15,487 nt of DNA from Candidatus Saccharibacteria bacterium CG10_big_fil_rev_8_21_14_0_10_47_8 (lineage in GTDB: Bacteria; Patescibacteriota; Saccharimonadia; Saccharimonadales; UBA10212). The stretch lies in assembly GCA_002793885.1 (NCBI GenBank), contig PFEG01000063.1:1-15487 (forward strand). The letters run 5' to 3'. Each line of letters opens with the position of its first letter. The stretch's first letter is position 1. Under the pieces are notes generated by a model, which was not told the origin of the DNA, searched no databases, and saw nothing but the letters and a program-made list of their open reading frames with translations. Shown here in pieces: positions 1 through 5,875 of this stretch. The position numbers and the translations under genes were made by a program.

Positions 1-996
1 ATGACCGGTTAGGAAATTCTGCAGCGTAACATCCCCCATACCGAAACCAACCGTAGGCACCGGGTTAACGCCAAACTCAGCCACCAACCCGTCATACCGG
101 CCGCCGCCGAACATAGAGCGGTTATTATCTGGGTGCTTGTCAAAAATTTCAAAAACGATGTTGGTGTAGTAGTCAAAACCACGCATTAGGGTCAGGTCAA
201 AAACGGCGTTATTTACCCCGTTTTCACGCAGAATCTGGAGTAATTTGGCCAGCTCGGCTACCGCCGGGTGCTGCTGTGTAGCTAGGGGTAACTCAACCAA
301 ACGTTTGACTTTTAATAGCGCCATCAGCCGTTGCAGCACATCGGTTTCGCGCTGGGCGGGGCTTAGCAGGGCATCGGCAAGCGTTACAAATTCTTTTTGG
401 CTAATTTTAGCCATTCTGTCGATTAATCGCATAAACGCCGCGGCCTGCGTAAAGTCCAAGCGCAAGTATTCCAGCATCAGCCAATTTATCAAGGCCCGGC
501 TGCTGATACGGATTTCGTAAAAACTCCGTTTGGCGCCGAATGCTTGCAAGATAGAGTCGGCTATCAAAATCACTTCGTGGTCGGCAGCGATACTGGGGAC
601 ACCGAATATATCGACGTTAAGCTGCCAATGCTCACGCAACCGTCCATGCTGCGGCCGCTCATAGCGCCACAGATTGGGGATACTGTAAAGGCGCAGCGGA
701 TAAGCCAGCTCCTGGCGCCGGGCGGCTACCATCCGGCTAACCGACGGAGTCATCTCTGGCCTCAGCGTTATACTTCGCCCACCGCGGTCTGTAAAACTAA
801 AGGTTTGTTCGGCCACTATTTCCTCACTGGTCTTGGCAAGGTAGAGCTCCAGCGGCTCGATAATCGGAGCATCATACTCCTGGTAGCCAAAACTCTCTAC
901 CACTTTCCTTAGTACGCTGAACATATACTTCTGCACCCGCTTGTCTTCGGGGTAGAAATCGCGCGCACCTTTATAGGGCTGAGTAGATAGACTCAT
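1..996 (-). CDS. hisS: Histidyl-tRNA synthetase, N-terminal 332 residues (C-terminus off the window)
   Basis: Class II synthetase that charges tRNA-His with histidine in the cytoplasm. The minus-strand frame is open from an ATG at 996 to position 1, giving 332 codons. Residues 78-90 match the motif LRPEMTPS. Class II motif 2 lies around residues 107-131, with WRYERPQHGR then REHWQLNVD. The histidine-specific element RGFDYYT is at about 272-278 and GGGRYDG at 297-303. The C-terminal anticodon-binding domain must lie left of the window. The start was chosen because the reading begins MSLSTQPYKGARDFYPED, the usual HisRS N-terminus. No Shine-Dalgarno sequence precedes it, but a TATAAT on the minus strand ends 12 bases before the ATG. 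The gene is divergent from the membrane protein at 1144. The identification is firm; the gene is cut only by the window edge. Confidence 0.96.
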   Translation of the reverse strand, partial: MSLSTQPYKGARDFYPEDKRVQKYMFSVLRKVVESFGYQEYDAPIIEPLELYLAKTSEEIVAEQTFSFTDRGGRSITLRPEMTPSVSRMVAARRQELAYPLRLYSIPNLWRYERPQHGRLREHWQLNVDIFGVPSIAADHEVILIADSILQAFGAKRSFYEIRISSRALINWLMLEYLRLDFTQAAAFMRLIDRMAKISQKEFVTLADALLSPAQRETDVLQRLMALLKVKRLVELPLATQQHPAVAELAKLLQILRENGVNNAVFDLTLMRGFDYYTNIVFEIFDKHPDNNRSMFGGGRYDGLVAEFGVNPVPTVGFGMGDVTLQNFLTGH

Positions 997-1008
997 AACT
1001 TGAGCTTT

Positions 1009-1014
1009 ATTATA
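1009..1014 (-). promoter_or_regulatory. Candidate -10 box for hisS
   Basis: A perfect TATAAT reads on the minus strand. It is part of the palindrome ATTATAAT at 1009-1016, so the same box also reads on the plus strand. It would place the transcription start about 6 bases before the hisS ATG at 996. No good -35 is visible; TAGGTA lies 17 bases upstream. The missing ribosome binding site fits a very short leader. This is a motif reading only. Confidence 0.4.
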
Positions 1015-1143
1015 ATGCACCCCTTGCCGAGTACCTAGCATCACGAATTCTGACCGTAAACGGACACACGTAGTACTCGATACCGGACTTGCCTTAGGGG
1101 CCTTAGCCATGCGATAGTTTAATCAGTAACTTAAGGATAAAAA

Positions 1144-1860
1144 ATGTCAAAACCTAAACATTTAGTCCAAACCGATAGCGCTTTTAAGTTATTCAGCAAG
1201 AGCTATGCTCTGGTTAAAGAAAATCTGACTATATTCATATTTGTCTATTCGGTATCCGCGTTGTTTGCGCTTTGGAATTTTTTAAGCCGGCTATCGGAAA
1301 GCAATAACCTACAAGAAAGCGGCACAAATGCCTATTACGGCTTTTTTTCGTCTTTTACTGGTTTACATTTTACCTCTCCAACCGGTATCGGACTGGGTTT
1401 AGCTCTTTTACTAGGTTTTCTGGCCGTACTGTTTGGGCTTTTACAAATCATCTTGGTGCTTCGGGTCGCCCAGGGCGAGAAACCCAGTTTTGGCAGCCTA
1501 TGGGGAGAATTCAAGAAAAAGGGTGCCCGGCTTGTGGGTCTTGAGATAATGATGGGTGTTGGTATTTTAGTCGGCTTTCTTTTGCTAATAGTACCGGGCG
1601 TTATCTTACTTGGGCGGTGGTTTTTGGCGCCATACATTTTAGTAGATAAAAATACTCCTGTCAGCGAGGCTCTTGTGCAAAGCTGGGAAATGACAAAAGG
1701 CTACGCTTGGCCGATTTATTCTGTGATTTTGGTGGGTATTTTATGGAGCCTGACCGGAGCCGTACCCATCGTAGGTGCTATAATCAGCTTTTTGTTGGCC
1801 GTAGCCTACTCGGTCGCGCCAGCTTTGCGGTACCAAGAACTCAAGAAGCACTCTTCTTAG
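1144..1860 (+). CDS. Multipass membrane protein, DUF975/YciC-like
   Basis: A 238-residue integral membrane protein of unknown function. Hydrophobic segments are visible at about residues 27-48, 81-107, 129-157, 188-208 and 209-230. The stretch from 148 to 190 (IVPGVILLGRWFLAPYILV, then a charged turn, SEALVQSWEMTKG) resembles the conserved core of the YciC, DUF975 and glycerophosphodiesterase-membrane-domain group. There, a proline-glycine turn is followed by 'APYILVD' and 'EAL..SWE.TKG'. These families are poorly characterised, so no activity is assigned. The ATG at 1144 has a Shine-Dalgarno-like AAGGA at 1132-1136. The gene stands alone, divergent from hisS and convergent with the polymerase. 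Membrane location is well supported; family placement is from pattern memory. Confidence 0.85.
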   Translation: MSKPKHLVQTDSAFKLFSKSYALVKENLTIFIFVYSVSALFALWNFLSRLSESNNLQESGTNAYYGFFSSFTGLHFTSPTGIGLGLALLLGFLAVLFGLLQIILVLRVAQGEKPSFGSLWGEFKKKGARLVGLEIMMGVGILVGFLLLIVPGVILLGRWFLAPYILVDKNTPVSEALVQSWEMTKGYAWPIYSVILVGILWSLTGAVPIVGAIISFLLAVAYSVAPALRYQELKKHSS

Positions 1861-1910
1861 GCCTGCCCGGTAGGGAGCCTTCGAGACTATCCGCTTACAG
1901 CGAATAATAA

Positions 1911-1923
1911 TTTGCGAAGCAAA
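1911..1923 (-). terminator. Weak candidate terminator in the convergent gap after the Y-family polymerase
   Basis: The 77-base gap between two convergent genes holds a small hairpin, TTTGC-GAA-GCAAA. Read on the minus strand it is followed by TTATTATT. The stem is only 5 bp and AT-rich, so this is a weak candidate. No stronger terminator is visible in the gap. Confidence 0.22.
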
Positions 1924-1937
1924 AACTCAAAAGTCTA

Positions 1938-3197
1938 CTACTGAGCCTGTTGGCACAACAGTTCAAAGTAGCGGGTGCTGCCAAAGGGTATTTTTTGCTT
2001 GATTTTAGTTTTGGCATCAGCACTGATAGCAAAAGTAATAGTATGATTGCCAAACCGGCGATTGACCTCATCTACCGCTTCAGTTAACCAAATCTCTTTG
2101 TTAACCTCTTCTAAGATGCTCACCTGATTCATATTTGAAGCCTCCAGCAGACAGCAACTTACACCCATCTCTGTTACATAATCCAGGTTTGGATGTTTAT
2201 TAAAAAGTAGCGTGGCCCGCCGATAAATTTCGGCGTTGGTAAAAAAACTACTCTTAAAGGCTTTCCGGCTATGCCAGTAGTCGCCGCTTTTATAACGGAT
2301 AGAAACACTCATACCCCTAGCACACAGGCCCTTATAGCGCATTTTTAGACCCGTGCTTTCACATAAGTGAGCCAAGCGGCTGCGGACCTTTTCTTCACTG
2401 GCCCGATAATCATCCATAACAAACTGTCGGCCGATTGTCTTAGTAGACCATTCGTGATCATCTACTTCCCAGCCACGCAGCCGTTGGTGCCAGTCTTCTC
2501 CACAAACACTCCTAAAAACGTGCTTCTTAAGAAGATCCGATGGCGCGTCCAGAAACTGCAGCGGCGTCATGATGCCGCGGGCATTGAGGCGGGCCTCATT
2601 TTTATCAGCGATGCCGGTTAAGTCGGTTAATTTAAGTTCCGACATGACTTTACGCAGGTTCCTATGCTCGATTACGTCCAACCCGTCGGGTTTATGTAGG
2701 CCCGCAGCCGTTTTAGCTAAAAAGCGGTTAGGGGCGATACCGATGTTGCAGCGCATCCAGCAGCCAACATCTTCCTTCAAACGCCGCTTTATTTCATAGC
2801 CGATATCCGTCAGCGAGCGAGTGTTTACTGCCTGCCGGGTGCCATGAAAGTCAATTATGCCTTCATCTATGCTTTTCATGGTTACGGCCGGCGAGTAGCT
2901 TTTCATAATTTTAATCAGTTTTTTATAGGCGTAGTGGTACTTGGGCGGATCGGTTTCTAGAGCTACCAGGTCCGGTACCAGTATGCGGGCATCCACCAGG
3001 CCCATACCAACTTTTATGCCAAGGGCTTTGGCTTCATAGCTGGCGGCAATAACACAAGCACTTTTGGTTAGACGATTAGTAACAGCTACCGGACGGCCTC
3101 GCAGCAACGGCCTGGCCTGTTGCTCCACAGTAGCAAAGCAACTATTCAGGTCTATATGCATCACCTGCGGCTCTTCAGTGTTTAAACCAAAATTCAT
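1938..3197 (-). CDS. Y-family (translesion) DNA polymerase, DinB/UmuC-like
   Basis: A 419-residue damage-tolerant polymerase expected to copy past lesions. Palm motif 1 is HIDLNSCFATVEQ at residues 14-26, giving catalytic D16 and the steric-gate aromatic F21. Catalytic D111 and E112 lie in KSIDEG at 108-113. The ASYEAKALGIKVGM block (52-65) and the helix-hairpin-helix thumb (about 190-218) are in family order. Two deviations stand out: motif 1 reads D-L-N-S-C-F where Pol IV has D-M-D-C-F-F, and motif 2 has Gly after the SIDE core where Ala is usual. No clear beta-clamp peptide is visible at the C-terminus. The ATG at 3197 follows a GGGGG only 2-3 bases upstream, an unusually close ribosome binding site. 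The gene lies 57 bases after a 110-residue unknown gene, with a strong hairpin between, and probably shares its transcript. DinB versus UmuC/ImuB-like is unresolved, so no symbol is given. Confidence 0.9.
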   Translation of the reverse strand: MNFGLNTEEPQVMHIDLNSCFATVEQQARPLLRGRPVAVTNRLTKSACVIAASYEAKALGIKVGMGLVDARILVPDLVALETDPPKYHYAYKKLIKIMKSYSPAVTMKSIDEGIIDFHGTRQAVNTRSLTDIGYEIKRRLKEDVGCWMRCNIGIAPNRFLAKTAAGLHKPDGLDVIEHRNLRKVMSELKLTDLTGIADKNEARLNARGIMTPLQFLDAPSDLLKKHVFRSVCGEDWHQRLRGWEVDDHEWSTKTIGRQFVMDDYRASEEKVRSRLAHLCESTGLKMRYKGLCARGMSVSIRYKSGDYWHSRKAFKSSFFTNAEIYRRATLLFNKHPNLDYVTEMGVSCCLLEASNMNQVSILEEVNKEIWLTEAVDEVNRRFGNHTITFAISADAKTKIKQKIPFGSTRYFELLCQQAQ

Positions 3198-3247
3198 GGC
3201 CCCCTACCATCTGTTCAAAACCTTTTTGCTAAAAGTTGCTGAAAGAA

Positions 3248-3282
3248 TGAGTTGCTACAAGGATAATCCTTGTAGCAACTCA
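3248..3282 (-). promoter_or_regulatory. Perfect 17-bp inverted repeat (hairpin) between the small gene and the polymerase
   Basis: Arms 3248-3264 and 3266-3282 are exact reverse complements around one central base; folded, this gives a 16-bp stem with a TTA or TAA loop. The minus-strand 5' arm encodes the last residues of the upstream small protein, and its TAG stop (3257-3255) sits in the 3' arm. The sequence after it on the minus strand is ATTCTTTC, only mildly T-rich. It could be a partial terminator or attenuator, an mRNA-stability hairpin, or a protein-binding palindrome. A second copy of the arm core AGCAACT follows shortly after on the minus strand, about 3231-3237, allowing an alternative pairing. 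The structure is certain; its role is not. Confidence 0.7.
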
Positions 3283-3587
3283 GCATAGACAACTTGAGAC
3301 ATATCCGGATTATTTTCGGTCTGTGTGTCGGCTATGTACATCAGTGTCCAGTCCAAAGTTTCGGCGTCAAACTCCAGGCGGTAATCGGCTTGGCCGTCGG
3401 TCATGTCAAAGACATGGATCATGCGGGAGCCTTTTCGTACCGGGTGCAGCAGACCTGTCTCGGTAAAGTTTATGCTGCGGCCGGCGTATTCCATGCGCTT
3501 GGGGAAACACTTTAGCCGCTGGCCGGCGTTTTTGAAGTAAAAAGCTACCACGCTTACGGTTTTGTTAACCTGTACTACATTTTCCAT
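3255..3587 (-). CDS. Unknown 110-residue protein upstream of the Y-family polymerase
   Basis: I do not recognise a family. The protein is small, soluble-looking and probably beta-rich, with alternating hydrophobic residues in VSVVAFYF (11-18) and SRMIHVFDMTDG (54-65). It is aromatic and acidic near 68-87 (DYRLEFDAETLDWTLMY). It has no signal peptide, membrane segment or zinc-binding cluster; the single Cys is C27. The ATG at 3587 is supported by AAGGAG about 9 bases upstream on the minus strand. Its last codons and stop lie inside a perfect hairpin, and the polymerase starts 57 bases later in the same direction. Cotranscription suggests, but does not show, a role with the polymerase, for example as an accessory or regulatory subunit. 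Frame quality, ribosome binding site and position support it being a real gene. Confidence 0.75.
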   Translation of the reverse strand: MENVVQVNKTVSVVAFYFKNAGQRLKCFPKRMEYAGRSINFTETGLLHPVRKGSRMIHVFDMTDGQADYRLEFDAETLDWTLMYIADTQTENNPDMSQVVYAELLQGLSL

Positions 3588-3659
3588 TTTATTAAGTCTC
3601 CTTGAAGGGTTTTAAGAGTTATTTAAAGAGTTCCGTATTCTTTTTATAGAATCGGCGAA

Positions 3660-3862
3660 CGGCTTTTTAGGAGTTAGCTGCCTGGAGAAGAATTAGATAA
3701 CCGTTCCGATATCTGATTTCCGTTTACCAGTGAGCTTTGAGCCTGTGAGGTTTGGCAGTGACGTCCAACTAGCGCGTTGGAATGTAAGTATGCCTACCCA
3801 GTGTGATTTAAAAGTCTGCATGGAGGAACCCCGATTTATCGGGGAGCCCATACATGGCTAAG
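3660..3862 (+). ncRNA. Candidate structured RNA, 6S-like long interrupted hairpin
   Basis: The 326-base gap 3588-3913 holds no credible ORF, but its plus strand folds by hand into one long interrupted hairpin. From the outside inwards the pairs are 3674-3680 with 3855-3861, 3683-3685 with 3848-3850, 3718-3721 with 3825-3828, 3727-3730 with 3819-3823, 3735-3738 with 3811-3814, and 3754-3757 with 3791-3794. The apical stem is 3764-3769 with 3776-3781. The 3' side of the central open region carries a tight hairpin, CCCCGAT-TT-ATCGGGG (3829-3844). A rod with a central bubble and a small 3'-side hairpin is the 6S RNA plan, and about 190 bases is the usual 6S size. A possible plus-strand promoter has TTTAAA at 3622-3627 and TATAGA at 3645-3650 with a 17-base spacer. 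Ends are approximate. It could instead be a minus-strand leader of the 110-residue gene. Confidence 0.35.
3829..3844. repeat. 7-bp GC-rich hairpin CCCCGAT-TT-ATCGGGG
   Basis: This is the strongest local stem in the gap downstream of gdhA. On the minus strand it is followed by TTCCTCC rather than a T-run, so it is a poor intrinsic terminator for gdhA. It is listed separately because it could serve either as the 3' bubble hairpin of the candidate RNA or as a terminator-like element. Confidence 0.5.
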
Positions 3863-3913
3863 TTCAATTATAAGACTAGGTTTAGCTTTTGCAATATAGA
3901 AAATAAAGGCGGT

Positions 3914-5116
3914 TTATTGTTTTACTAAGCGGTCCATGGCGACGGCAAAAGCGGCTTCTTTAAGGGTCATCTTGGCCTTGGTAGATCGGGAGTAAATTTC
4001 ATCTGTAGCTTTTACCAAATAATCCTCCAGCTGGCTATTTACCCTGGCCTCAGACCATTGCTCACTGGCACGGTTTTGCAGCCACTCCAGATGGCTGACC
4101 ACAACTCCGCCGGCATTAGCTAAAATATCCGGTACTACCAGCATACCGCGGGCGTTTAAGGCTTTATAAGCCGGTTCACTTACCGGGCCGTTGGCTAGCT
4201 CCAAAATGATGCCAGCCTTAACGTCTTTGGCGTTTTTGGCGGTTACCGCGCCCCCCAAGGCAGCCAATACCAAGACGTCAACCTCTAGACTAATTAGTTC
4301 CTCGTTAGAAATCGCTTTGGCGTCTGGAGGATATTCGGCGAGCCTTCCGCTTCCGGCTTTATAAGCAGCCAGCTTCTGCGCTGAGAGGCCTTTTGGCTCG
4401 TAAGTACCGCCGCTGGAATCCGTAGCTGCTACCATTTTCCAGTTTTGGTGTTCCTGCTCAGCAACCAGGCCAAAAAAAGAACCAACATTGCCAAAACCCT
4501 GTACGCCATATGTGATTAGCCCGCGCTTGCCCAGTTTATCCAGCAGCTCACGTAAAACTATCACTCCGCCGCGGCCGGTAGCCGCGTCACGTCCCAAACT
4601 GCCGCCCTTTTCCACGCTTTTGCCAGTAAAGCTGGCCCTAGAAGTGTCTCCTGTCAAATTCTCGTACTCATGAACCATCCAGTCGATGATTCGGGGGTCG
4701 GTATTAACATCTGGCGCCGGCACATCCTTATCCGGACCAATATGCTGCTGAAGATGCCTGACGTATTTACGGGACAGCTCTTCCAGCTCCTCTGCGGTTA
4801 GCATTTTGGGGTTGACGCTCACGCCGCCTTTGCCGCCGCCCAGGGGTAAACCAACCGCTGCGGCCTTAAAGCTCATCAACATAGCCAAAGCCCGCACCTC
4901 TTCTAAATCCACATCGGGGTGAAAGCGTATACCGCCTTTATAAAGCCCTAGTTTATTATTGTGCTGGACTCGGTAAGCCTTATGGGATTTGCCCGAATCC
5001 ATCTTTATTTCAAACTGATGCTCGGCATTTATTGCAATGAGTCTATCTATCTGCCAATCTGTTAAACCAATTTTTTTGCCAACATCGCGTATCAAGCTAT
5101 GGGCCGTTTCTAGCAT
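3914..5116 (-). CDS. gdhA: Glutamate dehydrogenase (Glu/Leu/Phe/Val family)
   Basis: Interconverts glutamate and 2-oxoglutarate plus ammonia with NAD(P) in the cytoplasm. The 400 residues are short for hexameric GDH, which is usually about 410-450. The N-terminal substrate domain shows KGGIRFHPDV (60-69) with K60, MSFKAA with K84, LPLGGGKGG with the conserved lysine K96, and the catalytic PAPDVNTD with D136. The Rossmann domain begins at GFGNVG (207-212). The acidic residue in ATDSSGG after the second strand does not by itself settle NAD versus NADP. The ATG at 5116 has GAGAGGG about 5 bases upstream on the minus strand, and MLETAHSLIRD is a typical start. A leucine or phenylalanine dehydrogenase is a less likely alternative, given length and the substrate-lysine motifs. 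It lies downstream of tRNA-Leu on the same strand; whether it is read through from there is unknown. Confidence 0.93.
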   Translation of the reverse strand: MLETAHSLIRDVGKKIGLTDWQIDRLIAINAEHQFEIKMDSGKSHKAYRVQHNNKLGLYKGGIRFHPDVDLEEVRALAMLMSFKAAAVGLPLGGGKGGVSVNPKMLTAEELEELSRKYVRHLQQHIGPDKDVPAPDVNTDPRIIDWMVHEYENLTGDTSRASFTGKSVEKGGSLGRDAATGRGGVIVLRELLDKLGKRGLITYGVQGFGNVGSFFGLVAEQEHQNWKMVAATDSSGGTYEPKGLSAQKLAAYKAGSGRLAEYPPDAKAISNEELISLEVDVLVLAALGGAVTAKNAKDVKAGIILELANGPVSEPAYKALNARGMLVVPDILANAGGVVVSHLEWLQNRASEQWSEARVNSQLEDYLVKATDEIYSRSTKAKMTLKEAAFAVAMDRLVKQ

Positions 5117-5190
5117 AAACCCTCTCTTTATTTTTCGCTCTGGCTATTCGCGCAGGGCTAACCTAACGCCTTATATTGTCTTTCAATAAA

Positions 5191-5275
5191 TGGTGCCGGG
5201 AAGAGGACTCGAACCTCCACAGATTGCTCCGCTAGGTCCTAAACCTAGTGCGTCTACCAATTTCGCCATCCCGGC
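5191..5275 (-). tRNA. tRNA-Leu (anticodon UAG)
   Basis: The minus strand gives an 85-base cloverleaf with an encoded CCA tail. The acceptor stem GCCGGGA pairs with TCCCGGC, followed by discriminator A. The D-arm region reads GGCGAAATTGGTAGACGC, typical of tRNA-Leu. The anticodon stem CTAGG/CCTAG encloses the loop TTTAGGA, giving anticodon UAG at 5241-5239. The variable arm is long (class II) and the T arm is GGAGG-TTCGAGT-CCTCT. It reads CUN leucine codons. It sits 28 bases after the rsmD stop on the same strand. An ORF covering it on either strand is not a gene. Confidence 0.97.
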
Positions 5276-5303
5276 GTGTTCTACGTGTTCTAACAGAGTA
5301 ATT

Positions 5304-5837
5304 TTACTTGTTTTTACGGTAAAAAACCAGCTGCGAGTCACCATATTTTTTATCGCTGATGATCGAACAAGCGTCAAACGCTGGCGGCAACTCATGGCCG
5401 GGCCAAGATACCACCACCAAGCCGCCCGTTTTGGCGTGCTTGGTTAGCTTGCTTAGAAGATTTATCTGTAAATCCTGATACGGCGGGTCTAGCAGCATAA
5501 TATCAAATTGTTTAGTCTGATTATGAGAGCTCCAACTGCCAGCGTCGGCGTTAACGGCTTTAACTTGCTGTGCAAGCCCCAATTCTTTAATACTCTTGGT
5601 GATGGCTTCATGCGGCCCACGCTTTTGCTCAATGGCAACCGCACTTTTTGCGCCTCGGCTGACAGCCTCAAAACTAAGCGCGCCGCTTCCAGCCATGGCA
5701 TCCAAAACAGTCAACCCATCTATGTCTCCAAGCATGTTAAACAACGCTCCCCGGACTTTATCACTCATGGGGTGCGAGTGATGCCCCGGCGGATCATGGA
5801 ATATCCGCCCCTTCAACGTTCCGGCGATAATTCTCAT
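5304..5837 (-). CDS. rsmD: 16S rRNA (guanine966-N2)-methyltransferase RsmD
   Basis: SAM-dependent enzyme that methylates G966 of 16S rRNA on the assembled 30S particle. It has 177 residues, normal for the family. It begins MRIIAGTLKGR, the usual RsmD start. The conserved N-terminal block SDKVRGALFNML is at 25-36, SAM motif I VLDAMAGSGALSFEA at 44-58, and the catalytic N-methyltransferase motif DPPY at 117-120. The ATG at 5837 has AGGAGA about 9 bases upstream on the minus strand. It starts 38 bases after recG ends, and recG-rsmD adjacency is common in bacteria, so the two are probably cotranscribed, possibly with the downstream tRNA. Confidence 0.95.
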   Translation of the reverse strand: MRIIAGTLKGRIFHDPPGHHSHPMSDKVRGALFNMLGDIDGLTVLDAMAGSGALSFEAVSRGAKSAVAIEQKRGPHEAITKSIKELGLAQQVKAVNADAGSWSSHNQTKQFDIMLLDPPYQDLQINLLSKLTKHAKTGGLVVVSWPGHELPPAFDACSIISDKKYGDSQLVFYRKNK

Positions 5838-5875
5838 AATGTATTCTCCTGTCTTCTATTAAATATAAACCATTG

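Noticed and set aside
544..912. Plus-strand open frame of 122 codons
   Set aside because: It lies wholly antisense to clear histidyl-tRNA synthetase sequence.
3718..3770. Similarity to signal recognition particle (4.5S) RNA at GTTTACCAG
   Set aside because: Only about nine bases match. The conserved apical GGAAGGAAGCAGCC-type motif is absent.
3588..3913. RNase P RNA or tmRNA in the gap
   Set aside because: The gap is too short for a typical RNase P RNA. No P4 core or tmRNA tRNA-like end was found.
4563..4586. GC-rich inverted repeat CGCGGC...GCCGCG inside gdhA
   Set aside because: It is only 6 bp in a conserved coding stretch and is easily explained by glycine and arginine codons.
5183..5395. 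Minus-strand 70-codon frame, and an overlapping plus-strand frame
   Set aside because: Both run across tRNA-Leu and into rsmD. The protein has no coherent features.
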